A stretch of 64,000 bases of DNA from Pohlia nutans (GCA_022496805.1 CM040090.1:8488001-8552000), one strand, 5' to 3'. Shown: positions 19,525 to 32,515, counted from the first letter of the stretch. Made by a program: numbers and translations. The notes: generated from the sequence alone by a model not told the origin.

Positions 19525-21213
19525 CTTGCCCTCATAATCATGACCAGGACCCGTGTAATCCTTTGTGCCCATGCCATCATCGGAGGATCCTTCGATAGAG
19601 CTCACGCCACCCTCCTTGTCCAGTCATGTGCCCATGATCGGATCCTGGCATTCAGTTTGCCCTTCGTTTGGGTCTGCCTCGAGGTCCTCATCCTGCGGAC
19701 CCCCAACCTGCGCAGCCTCATCCTGCTCACGCTCATCTTGCGCACCCTCAGCTTGCACATCCCCACCTTGCACAACCCCATCCTGCCCACCCTCACCCTG
19801 CCCACCCTCATCCTGCCCTTCATTTGGTTCTGCCTCAAGGTCCTCATCCTGCGCACCCCAATCTTGCCCACCCTCACCCTGCCCACCCTCACCCTGCCCA
19901 CCCTCATCCTGCCCTTCATTTGGTTCTGCCTCGAGGTCCTCATCCTGCGCACCCCCAACCTGCGCACCCTCATCCTGCTCACGCTCATCGTGCACACCCC
20001 CAACCTGCGCAGCCACATCCTGCCCACCCTCATCTTGCCCACGCTCATCCTGCCCACCACTGCTGACACATACATTGGGCCCCTCGTCTAGTTGCCTATC
20101 AAGATCGGCAATCTGCGCAGCGAATTTCAAATCGGTATCAAGTGAGCTACGATGTCCCCTTAATATGTCATCGCCCTCACCCTCACCCCCACCCGTGATG
20201 TGCTGATCTCCTCCTGTGTCAGCTCCCACGACATCACCCTCAACCTCATCTTCGCAGCCGATCGGCGGTATGGCATCAAGATCAATCAACTCGACATCTA
20301 CAGTCTCATCACTCGTCGGCTTCCGCTTGTTCTTCGATTTCGTCTTCTTCTTCTTAGTCTCAGGCCCAGCCTCAGGAGCCTGAGCCTCAGTCCCAGGGTT
20401 CGACTTCGTCTTCTGCTTCTTAGGCTCAAGCCCAGCCTCAGAAGCCTGAGCCTCAGTCCCACGGTTCGACTTCGTCTTCTGCTTCTTAGGCTCAGGCCCA
20501 ACCTCAGAAGCCTGAGCCTCAGTCCTAGGGTTTGACTTCGTCTTCTTCTTCTTAGGCTCAGGCCCAGCCTCAGAAGCCTGAGCCTCAGTCCCAGGGTTCG
20601 ACTTCTTCTTCGTCTTAGTCCCAGTCTCAGCTTCAGGAGCTTGAGCCTCAGCCCCAGGGTTCGACTTCGTCTTCTTTTCACGCGGTGCGTCAACCCCAGT
20701 CCCAGAATCCGCCCCACTCGCACGATCCGCTCTTGCTTTCTGTTGCACTCTACGCACTCCTTCAACCCCAGACGGAGGACCATCTGTCGACTGCTTCTTT
20801 GTGCTCTCCTTAGCAGAATCCATCTGGGGAACAACTGCTGGCATCTCTTTCGTTGAAGGCTTCTCAGCGGCCCCAACATCACGTTGAATTGAAGAACCTG
20901 GCACGTTCTAAAGCTCTTCTTCAGCTGAAGACGCAGGGATATTATCCTTCTACTTTTTGAGCTGTTTAGGGGGACCGTAAACAACTCCAGCGAAGGACAA
21001 AGTCTTCTTTGCTGAAACTTGAGCGAATGACCCCGCTACTGCGTTGAGCTCTTCTATATCCTCATCCGTATCCGAATCGTTGCTATCTGGTTCGTCCGTA
21101 TCATCAGGAACACTGTCGACGTCTCGGCTAGCCCATATGAGCTCAGCACTCTTCTTGGCTGATTGAACTAGTCCTTCATCTTCCACCACCTCCAGCACTT
21201 TGGATCCCCGAGT
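19525..21213 (-). CDS. Exon 3 of the unknown gene, acidic and Lys-rich repeats
   Basis: 563 codons with TAG at 20,952 and 20,910 and TGA at 19,626. Order: acidic DEPDSNDSDTDEDIEEL, then five to six tandem units around KKTKSNPGTEAQASEAG with KK[KQ]K linkers (20,340-20,690), then DVELIDLDAIPP, then Gln/Gly/Glu/Asp repeats of GQDEGGQGEGG type (19,640-20,060). A palindrome copy is translated in frame near the end (SSIEGSSDD, 19,575-19,598). The plus-strand open frames across this region are compositional shadows. The exon ends DYEGK at donor GTAGGT. Confidence 0.55.
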
Positions 21214-21483
21214 CTGTCACAGGCAATAAACCAGTTAAATAATGTCGTAGTAAAAATCAAAGAAGGCATGGCGACATCCTATCGGGGGATCCTCCGATAA
21301 CAACATCCTATCGGGGGATCCTCCGATAGCAACATCCTATCGGGGGATCCTTTGATAGGATCAACCCATCACAATGACTCCGTAGTGAGTAAGAACTAAA
21401 TTGAAACAAATGGGCACCATCTGATGTAATGAGCGAATTCATCTATAACAAAACTGGACGGATAAGAGGGGGATCAAACGTAC
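21214..21483 (-). repeat. Intron with three palindrome copies in tandem
   Basis: Three copies of the GGATCC palindrome about 28 bp apart (near 21,282, 21,310, 21,338), each preceded by CAACATCCTATCGG. The intron is 270 bp with clean splice borders. Confidence 0.7.
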
Positions 21484-22893
21484 CAACCCAAGATGTGTGA
21501 ATGTGGGACCTCCACCGATGTTTACGAGGACTGTTGTATCATTGAAGACAAATCCCAAAGCGAGCGCTATGGCCTCTATGTTCAAATCGGCCTTCTCTGG
21601 GTCAAGGAACTGACGGGGTGAATCTGGGAAGTCCTCGGCGTCAATTACATTCGGCAAAAGTGTTGGAACTCCGTCACCGAAGTAGTGCCTAAATCTTGCC
21701 CATTGTGTCCGATCACTCTCTTGCCCGAACAAGAACATTATATATAGTGGCGTCGTCTTGTGCATAGCAGTATCGCATAATTTGTCGTTGGCTGTACAGA
21801 GGTAGATGACGGACACAACGTCCCACACAAGTAACTTCCGATTCTGTGCTATCCATTTCAAGTATTCGTGGATAAACAGGAATCCCTGCTCGGCAACGAT
21901 GAAAATTCCTGGGATATGGGCCATTCGAGAATCGCCCTCTCCGCTTTCCATGGACCTAAGCAGCATGGTCAAATACGCAGGTTCCACATCGATAGGCATC
22001 TGGCGCTCTCTGTCAATGAAGGGACAGACTAGAACAACTTTCCGCTCCTGCCCTCTCCATGCTTTTACATCCACATCATAGAGGACATCGCCAATGTTTC
22101 CTGTGCCCCTTCCCGAAACTTTGTGGAAGTAGTTCTCAGACAAGGCATCTGCACTACGCTGACTCGTCTCCACATTTGCTGTATTGCTTTCATGTGCATC
22201 CCAAAGAGAGTGTAGGAGCTGCGGGCAATGCTTTGGGTTACTGGACTTGTTAAGGTTTCGTCCTCGCATTTCGAAAAAGGTCTTTCCAGCATCAGTTTTA
22301 CTGAGTCTGCCATGCCATAAACTAATCTCCGTTTCCGTGATATGGAGCCGCTGAGTAAGAGCGTCGTACTCAGCATCCGTATATGGGACGTAAGATTGTT
22401 CCTTGCTTGGGAGAGGATGATCGCCTTTCCAATACATCAGCTCGTTCTTGATCAGTCGGATCTCCTTCACGAGACCTGCTGCATCCTTTAAGCTGTCCAT
22501 CGAAGGCGTCTGGCTCTTAGACTTAGAAGACTTTACAGAGATATGTTTGGACTTCACCCTCGCTGCAAAGTCAAGTATTTCGGAATCCCTCAATCCGTAA
22601 AGCGGCTGAAAATCAGACAAAGGAAGGGGACCAGCCTTCTTAGATGAACGTACGAGGGCATGATCACCTGAGGCTGCATTCGGCGTCGCCTCCCCAATAC
22701 TTGTCTTAAGCGGAGGGTATTTGCCAAAACAATCCAGAAGATGGCCCTCCAACCAATCGTCCTAAATATGCACCCATACTTGAAAAGCCTGGTCGTTCGC
22801 GTGTAGCAAGGGGATCTTAGGAGCATCGGCGGTCTCGCCTATTCTTTTCACTTTCGACTCGGTCATTATCGACACCAACGCATCGACGAAACT
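21484..22893 (-). CDS. Exon 2 of the unknown gene
   Basis: 470 codons starting SFVDALVSIM after the acceptor CTTGCAG at 22,894, with one TAG at 22,764-22,762 between QVWVHI and DDWLEGHLL. It ends TFTHLGL at donor GTACGT (21,483). The last stretch VLVNIGGGPTFTHLGL, preceded by a conserved-looking WARFRHYFGDGVP block, faintly recalls methyltransferase motif I, but the rest of such a domain is not visible. No assignment is made. Confidence 0.5.
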
Positions 22894-23065
22894 CTGCAAG
22901 AGTATCATCCTTGTTAGTCAACTTTCAAAGGTTCTGTAGAATACAAACTTAAAAAATGAGCACGCGCTCCCTATCGGAGGATCCTCCGATACAGTCGGTA
23001 TTCACACATGACTACTACAACTGTTGACTGCAACTATTCAATGACAACCGGGATCCGAATCATAC

Positions 23066-24441
23066 CAGGTACTCTTTTGAATGTTTCTGCCCGTGCAATG
23101 CCGGCTGTGACGAGCCCATATCCTTCCATTTTCTGCGGGAGGTGCCTAGCTGCCCAAGGAATGTCGATTCTGTGCGGTTCCCGGCGATATCCTGATTCAG
23201 CACCCTCGACAAATGCATCAAGGTGTCGTGCTTCGACGGCGGTGCCCAAACAAGGGTAAATTTGAATTGGGCAGCTGCTTCCGCATCAGGCTTCGATAGA
23301 CAACCCTCCGCTATGAGTCGCCTGTGAGCTTCCACATTATGCTGCCCTCCGATTATGTAGAAACAAGTCTCCGCCGTGATCTCGTTCCTCATGGGAGTCA
23401 ACTCAAAAAAGGTGGCCGGTGGATAATCCTCTCTCTTCCCCTCCATGTTCATGGGCCTCCCTTTCAATGGTAGCAAATACAGGTGTTGCCTCCCCATCTG
23501 GAATGACGGCATAAGCCGCTTTTGTGCTAGTAATGCCTTCACCCTCTCTTCGATGAGTGATCTATATACAATTTTTGCCGGAGGTGCCCTGTACAGTTTA
23601 GCGATGTCGACTAGCATCTCTTTACCGGAGTCGGGATCTGATTGGAAAGGAATTCCACCAAAAATGTACACGGGGTTGAACTCTGCCTCGTACAGCCTTC
23701 TGATAGCTAGCTGTTTCTCCGTGCTCAGTGATTCTCGATTTGTCGATTTAAGGTGTACAGCATCACCTAACGTCAGAGGTCCTTCAGATTTCCGCCTCTT
23801 CTTCTTATCAGGCTCTTCTCCCGACTCGACGACATCTAATGGTGCACCCTTCACAGCTCTTGCCTTCCTTTTCTTTGGGGGCGTCTTGGGTGTTGGAGCA
23901 CTAACCCGCACCAGCCTCGCGAGCTGGTCATCAATACCAGCCCTGTGCTTACTCAGAGTCATCCACATTCTATGCACAGTAGAAGCGTCAGGCTCCGACT
24001 TCAAAAGCACGAACCTCTTGTCGTCAACATCCTTGCACAATCGTCTAGACAATGTCTTTGATGGCATAAGAAGACCGTATGTGAGAGCCACATCGCCTGA
24101 GCCCTCTTTCACAAGAAGAAGGACCTTTGACGGATCCACAACCTCCATTTCCAGGACGTCGTTCCCATTGCTTGGGGTCATTGTAACACGCGCATTACTA
24201 CCCAAATATTCAGCAACAAGGCAGATGTCCGGATGCTTGCCTTCCAATTCGTCCCAATGAAGTCCCCAGCTCAACGCGTCGTCGCATTCAAAAATTTCAG
24301 GAACAGGTTTGTTCTCATATTCTGCAGATGACTTAATATGGCAGTTGTATCGCGGACACCAATTGCTCACAATACAGTCCAATTGCACTGGGCTCTTGCC
24401 AATTGGGCGAACCGATCGCTGAACAGCTGGCTCCCTGGAAC
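23066..24441 (-). CDS. Exon 1 of the unknown gene (GGQH module)
   Basis: About 458 codons, open throughout. Two Lys/Arg-rich patches (PPKKRKARAVKGA and DKKKRRKSEG, residues ~165-200) look like nuclear localisation signals. Near residue 365 the segment FYIIGGQHNVEAHRRLI has the look of a ParB/Srx-type GGQHxxxA loop. That is a weak resemblance and no enzyme activity is claimed. The exon ends KEYL before donor GTATGA at 23,065. The 5' limit is an inferred splice acceptor and no ATG start is seen. Confidence 0.55.
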
Positions 24442-24489
24442 ATCCAAGAGGATCGACAGGTCAGGCTCCCTGATGGATAACAATTAAGC

Positions 24490-25450
24490 TACACACTTCT
24501 GATCTATCTAACGGGGGATCCTCCGATAGGAACAATCCCCCCAGCACGTATGCCACCATGAATCCTATCGGGGGATCCCCCGTTAGAAAACGCCCTGTTT
24601 GCATAGCAAACGCGTTTGCTGCAGACATCTAACATCTCTATCGAGGGATCCCCCGATAGGAAAAATCCCCACAACAAATAGTGGGAATTGATCCTATCGG
24701 AGGATCCCCCGATAGAGGTGACAGGAGCGCATTCGCTGCATGCATCTACCCTGACTCTCTAACGGGGGATCCTCAGATAGTTAGGAACAATCCCCCCAGC
24801 ACGTATGCCGATCCATCTTATTGGGGGATCCCCCGTTAGAACACGGCCTGTCTACTTAGTAAACGCATTCGCAGCAGACATCTAACACCTCTATCGAGGG
24901 ATCCCCCGATAGGAAAAATCCCCACAACAAATAGTGGGAATTGGTCCTATCGGAGGATCCCCCAATAGAAGATGCGAAACCCACTCAAAGGTGACAGGAG
25001 CGCATTTGCTGCATACATCTACACTGTCTAACGGGGGATCCTCCGATAGTTAGGAACAATCCCCCCAGCATGTATGCCACCCTAAACCCTATCGGGGGAT
25101 CCCCCGTTAGAAAACGCCCTGTCTGCATAGCAAACGCGTTCGCTGTAGACATCTAACATCTCTATCGAGGGATCCCCCGATAGGAAATTAAAATCCCTAC
25201 AACACGTAGTGGGAATAGGTCCTATCGGAGGATCCCCCGATAGAAGACGCGAAACCCACTCAAAGGTGACAGGAGCGCATTCGCTGCATACATCTACCTT
25301 GTCTAACGAGGGATCCTCCGATAGGAACGATCCCCCAAACACCTATGGCAATCCATCCTATCGGGGGATCCCCCGTTAGAACACGCCCTGTCTACTTAGC
25401 AAACGCAGTTGCTGCACACATCTAACATCTCTATCGGGGATTCTTTGATA
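24490..25450. repeat. Palindrome array upstream of the unknown gene
   Basis: About 15 copies of TATCGGRGGATCCYCCGATA and variants in 950 bp. They fall in a higher-order unit of roughly 260-270 bp that repeats three to four times (shared blocks AACAATCCCCCCAGCACGTATG, GCATAGCAAACGCGTTCGCTG and AGGTGACAGGAGCGCATT). Some arms differ at one end (GTTAGA instead of GATAGA). The array is probably intronic, since exon 1 opens with a splice acceptor. Confidence 0.8.
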
Positions 25451-25610
25451 TGAGAGATCTCCGTGAAACCCTAAACCCTAGAACCGCAGAGACTAGACCC
25501 TGAACCTCATACCGCATTCACTAAACCCTAAACCCTAAACCCTAAACCGCATTCACTAGTACATACTTCTAATTAGTGTTGTAAGTTTAGGTTTTATTAA
25601 TTAGCGTTAA
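25451..25610. repeat. Interstitial telomere-type repeats
   Basis: CCCTAAA repeats, with four consecutive units near 25,525-25,552 and degenerate ones before. They are of the plant TTTAGGG type and are embedded, not terminal. Confidence 0.8.
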
Positions 25611-27340
25611 TTAGGTTTAGTGAGAGCTAATTTTAGTCTGCAGGGATTGGATTACTCACTTTCCCGGCCGTTGCGACGTTGTCTCCTCCGGGGCTGCGTC
25701 AGTACTAGGCGTTTCCATCTCTTGTGCAGATCAAGACCTGCATTCAACATTCATTTGGATCCAAAAGATTTAGTGAATATTCAGAACCTAATTCACACTA
25801 AAGAATGATCTAGCGTGCATCATAGCAAATGAATGCTTAATAACCTACATGATTGTAACAAACCCAGGCAACAATGAAAGAAGACGCGTCCAGTACAGAT
25901 TGAAGAATGATTCCTTTATCATAGCAAAACTAAATAGTTCGTTCAGTCTAACTTATAAATAATATAGATAAACCCTAGACAAGTAACGATAGAGCGCAAC
26001 AGCAGAGAGTGAGCACTCAACCTTGAATCTCCATTAGTACACAAGACAGTCAGATTGATTATAACAAAGTTAATTATAGTAGTAAGCTACTGTAGTAAGA
26101 AAATAATTTAGGTCCACTCCTGTTAAAAAATGCAGGTAGTGTTCACTCAGGATGACAGAGTACTTTTCTAGTACTACGCATTGAGATTCCCAGCATGCAG
26201 CTCTCCCCATAGCTAGTTACCGATCTCACATTCAAACAGCAACCAGGCAAAAGCTTGGAATGAATGTCTTGACAAACAACAAGCAGACAAACACTCAGCA
26301 ACTGATTCGAAGCAGCAAGCAGAAACTTATGAAGCTTGACAAACAGCAAGCAGCAAGCAGAAAAGCTTGACAAACAGCAACAGTCAGCAAACAGCAAACA
26401 GACAAATATTAGCAACTAAAGCAGGCAAAAAAAATTCGACCTCCGATTCTGGGTTTCTAAACGTACCGGCCAAAGCTCAGACGATGAATGCGCCCTACTG
26501 TAGGCTTCTTAGTACACGTCGCGTTGTCCAACAAAAGAGGCGCGCAAACGCATAGCACGCACACGCACACCGCACGCAGAACTACAAACATGCGCTTGAA
26601 ATCGGACTAAATCGGTCTACAAACAGCGAGGGAACAACGAAAATGCAGCGCAAATTGCAGCGAGAGAGCAGCGGAATCAGGAGAGCACTCAGCGGCCGAG
26701 CGCACAAATTGCAGCGGCGAAGCAGCCGGAGAGCAGCGGGAAGAGCATCGGAAGAGCAGTGAACGCCCGCAGAATGAAGGAGAACGCAAAAAAAAATCAC
26801 GACTACCCCCCCCCCCCCCCAACAGGACCCATTGGATGTCAGAGGCCACCCGACCCGTTGAAGGAAATGGGTTGGGGTACAATCATGAATGGGTGCGCCG
26901 CCAAGGACTTGACATTTGACATGACCTGTAGGCACTAAGCATTCATCATCCATCCATGCATGGCATGATTTGCAGATTTTGTTGGTCATTAGTAAACTCA
27001 TTTCATGGATTTGCTATAATTTATCATAATTCACATATACCTCAATTTGATTTTTATTTCTAGTAATTTTAATGTTCTAATTTATCCATATTCATCTATT
27101 ACTTTACTAATTTACTATACTCGCAAGGTAGGGTCTGCTTTAATAGTTTTAAAAATATATGCCTAAATCCTAAACCCCTAAACCCTAAACCCTAAAACCC
27201 TATTAAACCACCGGTAGATAATGTTAATTGCGAAACTGCGAACCTTGCAGTTTCATAATACAATACTAAATACTCTAATTTTTGAATAATTTTTTTATTC
27301 TAATTGATATTCATACTAATGTATTAGAATATTGCTAGTT
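25611..27340. other. Non-coding, low-complexity patches
   Basis: No convincing gene. Holds an AAGCAGCAAGCAGA-type minisatellite (26,270-26,420), a GC-rich GCAGCG/AGAGCAGCGG stretch (26,640-26,770), a poly-C run (26,806-26,820) and a second CCCTAAA block (27,168-27,205). Short open frames here follow the minisatellite or GC content. Confidence 0.45.
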
Positions 27341-27579
27341 CATACTAAACTAAATAGGTAGATTAGTATTAGATACACTAATTTACATAAACATGTTGTA
27401 AGTTTTTACTGTTGACCAATTTTTTTACCCTCTATATTGGTCAAAATGGCCCGATCTTTCAATGGTATTGGAATGAATTAAATAAATGTCTTTGGTAAGA
27501 AAAAATTCGAGAGTAAAAATCTATAATGTTTTCAAATCTTATAATTATCTAACACTAATCTACCTATTTAGTGTACTAG
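27341..27579. mobile_element. MITE, copy of the AGTACACTAAATAGG family
   Basis: The ends CATACTAAACTAAATAGG and its complement CCTATTTAGTGTACTAG are imperfect inverted repeats. The interior (ACATGTTGTAAGTTTTTACT, CAATGGTATTGGAAT) matches the element at 57,921-58,152 in inverse orientation. It is older than that copy, judging by end mismatches. Confidence 0.7.
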
Positions 27580-28940
27580 TGTATCGATGTGCCATTGTTC
27601 CAAATCACACCCGCGTTTCCATATTGTTGTGCCGTCTTGTACTCAATCTATTCCCGTGCGTTCCCTTAATTTGTACATCCCGGTAACAAATTTTTTGTAT
27701 GCTTTGCTCATGATTTAATTAATTTTATAAACAGTAACAAAATCCCTTTCGATTCCAACACTTTGATGTCGTAGGTCCAAACGTAACGCAAACTCCACAC
27801 ACCCCTCCATGTTCAGAATGATCTTCCTGACGGCAGAAGAAACACTACCAAGATGCATAACTTTTCTCACCTTATTATTTAATTTACTAGACAATATCAT
27901 TTAGTTCTTTCAGGCAATGAATAGTAATTATAGTTATTAACTCCTAAGTATAGGTCCTCACCTAAATTCCTAAATTAGAATACTGCTACGCTTCATTACA
28001 AAATGCAGTCAGCAGGATATTTTGAACTTGATGTATGAATTATACAATGTGCACATGATGTTTTAATTTTAGATTCTTTCCATATGGTCAAATTTATAAT
28101 TATTGATTGTTATCACCAAGTATAATATTGGAAATTCAAAATTCAAAATTTCACAACAATATGATTGATTACAAATATTTAAATGAATTATTCATTTATT
28201 CATACGTGTTGTGATGGGTCGAAATGTAAATAAATACACCATAATTAAATGTAGGAATTATTGTAAAATATTTGGTTTGTTTCTAAATCTTATGAATTAG
28301 AATGATCTTTTCAACTTTCAAGAGCACTATTGAACGTCCGACTTTTGAAATTTTGTGTGAATCACCGCAATATGAAATGTGGCACAAAATTTTTGGATAC
28401 CCTCGTCATAATTATGGTAATAACATATAGTTACATAATTGTATAACTAAATCGTATATAATTATATCATATACTTATACAATGTACAGTTATATAATTA
28501 AAACACTCAATACATTTACATCATAATTACAATATACTTACACTAAACACACAAATATTCACGTATACTTAGACTAAACATATATTTAAAATAGAATATA
28601 TCTGTATACAAAGGTATTTAGACATATAACCTCTTGAATACAAAGGGGTTTTTAGAAGGGGTTATGAACGCACGTAATTCTCAAACATAACGTAGAGTGC
28701 ACCCCCCCCCCCCCCCCCGAGTTAAATACTAGAGGGCTATGAAATAAATGGAATATTCTACTATGTTACAGTGTACTTGGGATATATTCTAGGAATATTC
28801 TTATAATATTCTTCAATTGGGTTTAAAGCACGACCGTAAATTGCTCCTATAAACTTATAATTTTTATCTCGAATGTGAATAAAAGACACCCTATATTTGT
28901 TCTCTCAATCATAGTGAATTAAATTTTTGACCGTGACTTC
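27580..28940. other. AT-rich non-coding with piggyBac-type MITE remnant
   Basis: A left end TTAA-CTCCTAAGTATAGGTCC at 27,937-27,958 and internal similarity to 61,240-61,340 (GATGTATGAATTATACA.., TTCTTTCCATATGGTC) mark a remnant of the CCCCTAAA family. No matching right end is found. A C18 run lies at 28,701-28,718. No gene is seen. Confidence 0.45.
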
Positions 28941-29056
28941 CCTAGGACTAAATCCAGTTAGTCAATATACGTGTACGTATATATACGTGGTTTAATATAT
29001 ATATACTATTTTTAACATATATACAAATTTACTACATATATATACATATACATACG

Positions 29057-29087
<31 letters not shown>

Positions 29088-29479
29088 ATAATTATATATC
29101 TAGTATATAATTATATATATATATATATACATACATATTGTAACAAATATACATAAATTTATATACATGTATAATTTAAAATAATTTTGTTATACATAAT
29201 TATATATACAATACAATTAGGTTATATTATTATTTATTATAAATAATAAACATATTAGGTTATACAATGCAATTATAGTATATAATTATCTGGATAAACT
29301 ACAATTGTATAATATATATTTGTATATATATATGTTTCATACGATACAATTAATATATACAATTATACAATTGAATATAGGGTATATTATACAATTAATA
29401 TAAATGTGTATATATATACATATATAATTGTATATATATGTATATGTATGTTCATATAATATACATGTATATATACATG

Positions 29480-29528
<49 letters not shown>

Positions 29529-29952
29529 GTACTAGCAAATCTTGTGTTGAAATGCAACATAAATTAAACTAAATAAACATGATCAAGAAACATGGACTCC
29601 GTTGCAAACTTAAGATTGATCGAAAGAAATTGTAAAATTTTCAGTATACTTAGATGAAAATAGTCTTACAAAACAGGAAAATGGATAAAAATGGATGAAA
29701 TGATATATGATGAGATTACATATATAATTTGATATCACTATGTGTATATCACATATATATGACATGTATTTGATAATTGTATATATACAACTATTATACA
29801 ATCAGTTGTGTATGCATATATATATATATAACTATTATACAATTATGTTATATATATGTATGTATGTATATGTATATGCATATATATATATATGTATACA
29901 ATTAGGTTATATTATACAATTATGTATAATTATTAGGCTATATCTGTTATTA

Positions 29953-29987
<35 letters not shown>

Positions 29988-31900
29988 CTTGTATAGCCTT
30001 ATATATTTATTGTATGTATAGGCATATAAATATTATATATAAGATACATAGTTAAAATTAATTATAGGTATATATATGTATTTATTTGTGTATTTATGTA
30101 TATGCTTGTGTATATACTTATATATTTATGTATATATTTAATATGTATTCATTTAATATGTATGTATATATTTATTGTATAATTATATAGGTATATATAA
30201 TTATGTATATCTATGTATGATCATTAGTCATTATGTATATATATAAATAAACTAATAGTAGTTAACCCCTAAACGCCTGAACGTGTCTTTGCAACCAGTA
30301 GGATAATTTCGTTGTATTTTGAATCCACACTAACTTTTATGGGTTTCAGTTTCAATCATAAACTGAAATTTAAATCACTACTATTCTAGTGAGCTATTGA
30401 GATTCCAATTTACAGTTTCTCGTTGATAGCAAATCCCGATTTTACGACAATGTATATACTATCTCTAATATGGGACGTTTAGGGGTTAATACGTGCTAAA
30501 ACATACAGATACAAATATATACATATAAATGTATACATATATAGTTACATTTTTTTGATGTAATTAATTTTATTTGAACTTTTATAAGTTCACAAGTATA
30601 TGCACATACTAGGAACTTACTCCAACTAATTATAAATTTATAGTTTATTATAATTATTTATATATAAGAACTATTAATAGATAAAAGAACTTAAGTTTAC
30701 TATGCAATCTCGTATATAAATATATGCATATACATTTATATAATTATGGAATACATTTTTGTACAGTTAATAATTATGCAATCATATATGTTACACAATT
30801 AATAATTATATACATTTAACACGTTAATTTGAAATATATTTTGTACCAATAATAATTATATAGAATTTATATATAATATATGTATTTGTATATGAACTAT
30901 TATTAATTCACAATTGTATAATTATACAATCATATTAACTATATTGCATAATTATATATAAGTAATATATACAGTTAATACATATAATCTAATATATATG
31001 AAATTAAGTTAATATACACCGTTAATATATATGAAACAATCAATCATGTATACATATGAACGATCTATGGTTTAGTGTATATATTAGGTAAATAAATAAA
31101 TTAGTTTTTGTATATTAATGAATTGTATAGTACTATAATTAATTTTATACTTAGGTGCTAGAATCCATCTAACATGATTATATAATATATATTCTTATTT
31201 AGTTTACTGCACATAAAATAATTCTATTAGCTACTATATAATCAATATATATTACACAGGTAACTAAGTATATGGAAAATATAAAGTAAATAAATAAATA
31301 AATATATTATATTACTATATAGCAATTGTATTATACAATTATATAATTATGAATGATTCTATAATTATATATTTCTCGAGATTAACCTTGACTTTATATA
31401 TAGTTTGATACTAATATTAACTATTAGAATCACTATTCAAACACTATATATTAAGAATTAATATGAACAGTTAGTAACTGGTGCTAAAATATATATAAGT
31501 AAAATTTCATATATTAAATAGTTTACTGATTTGATTATATCATTATGAAATATTATTTATAAGTTCATTCGTATTTCAACATATAAACTTTCAGTATTAA
31601 AATATAAACATAAATATATATAATACAAATATATACAACACTGACTATGTGTTTTAACTGTCTGATATATATATTTTAGCACTATCTATTACAAAATAAT
31701 TCACAAATGAGTACACTTTGTGAACTAATTATAGGTATATAAACTACTAAAATAATAGTATAATTATAACTGTTTATACATAAAAAGTTCTTGAGTTCTA
31801 TTATAAAGTTTTTACGCAGTTATATCCAAGCACACAGTGGACACATCAATTTCAACTATATATATAATAATCGTATAGTGAATTTATAGTTGTATAGTTT
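28941..31900. repeat. AT microsatellite-rich region
   Basis: Almost entirely A/T, with long (TA)n runs (about 29,055-29,090, 29,480-29,527, 29,955-29,985) and TATACAATTA-type words. Open frames here are not genes. One clean MITE lies within it at 30,266-30,485. Confidence 0.8.
30266..30485. mobile_element. piggyBac-type MITE, 220 bp
   Basis: TTAA at 30,262-30,265 and 30,486-30,489 brackets ends CCCCTAAACGCC and GGGACGTTTAGGGG, inverted over about 10 bp with further partial match. This is the shortest and cleanest copy. There is no gene inside. Confidence 0.75.
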
Positions 31901-31902
31901 AA

Positions 31903-32440
31903 TCCCTAAGTGCCCAATCAACCATATTATGCTTGATTTTTGGTCAAACGCCCCAAAAATCAAGTGTTTTTAGTTTTATTGTAGTCGGTGTTTCATTAAT
32001 AGATGTTTAAGTTAAGTTAATCTACATCTTTTGACCATTGGGATTGGAGAATAGACTTCATTTGATTTTTCTTTACCATTGAGAAATTTGAATTTTGAGT
32101 GTTAAAAATACAAATGGCTTTCTAAAAATGATCCAATCATAGGTCTCTTTTAATTTTTTCACTTTCAGTTTTTTACTCCTTGTAAATATTACTTTTATCT
32201 ACATTGAATATAATTTTTCATATTAAATTTGACAAAAGTATATTTATTTTGAATTTTACCTTATTTTCATGATAAAATTTGTAAATATTCAAACTATTTT
32301 CCAATCATGTTGAAAATTTTGTCATACCTTCATAATGTTGATGACTATCTATGAAAAATTATAAATAATATAATGTGATATTTAAAGTATGCAAACTATA
32401 GTGCTTTGACTTTTACGAAAGAGGTGAGGACCTTTAGGGG
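31903..32440. mobile_element. piggyBac-type MITE, 538 bp
   Basis: The left TTAA (31,899-31,902) is followed by TCCCTAAGTGCCC. The right end reads GAGGTGAGGACCTTTAGGGG followed by TTGA, a one-base change from TTAA. The interior matches the interrupted repeat at 12,640-13,530. Confidence 0.65.
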
Positions 32441-32513
32441 TTGATACAATTAAATACAAGAGTCATTTTTGACGGTCTATAATTATATGTTAACTTTTAG
32501 TAAACAATCAATA

Positions 32514-32515
<2 letters not shown>

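Larger units (their letters stand above)
18464..24441 (-). pseudogene. Four-exon gene of unknown function with palindromes in introns
   Basis: Exons inferred at 24,441-23,066, 22,893-21,484, 21,213-19,525 and 19,141-18,464. The three introns have GT..AG borders and are all phase 0: 23,065-22,894, 21,483-21,214 and 19,524-19,142. The frame stays open over about 5.1 kb of exon with no frameshift but six internal stops: TAG 22,764, TAG 20,952, TAG 20,910, TGA 19,626, TGA 18,982 and TAG 18,919 (first base, minus strand). Each intron holds one or more GGATCC palindromes. An acceptor (TTCCAG at about 24,442) suggests a further 5' exon beyond the palindrome array at 24,490-25,450. The product (about 1,700 residues) has nuclear-like basic patches and acidic repeats. 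I do not recognise the family. Confidence 0.6.

Noticed and set aside
19602..20206. Long plus-strand open frames opposite the acidic-repeat exon
   Set aside because: They are antisense shadows of a tandem repeat on the minus strand, whose frame is supported by flanking splice sites and neighbouring exons.
25475..25556. Chromosome end
   Set aside because: Telomere-type repeats are few, degenerate and flanked by unique sequence on both sides.
26806..28718. Poly-C runs as biological features
   Set aside because: Runs of 15-18 C at 17,287, 26,806 and 28,701 are as likely to be length-uncertain sequencing tracts; no function inferred.
28941..31900. Tyr/Ile-rich small proteins in the AT-rich region
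   Set aside because: They are translations of TA-rich microsatellites.
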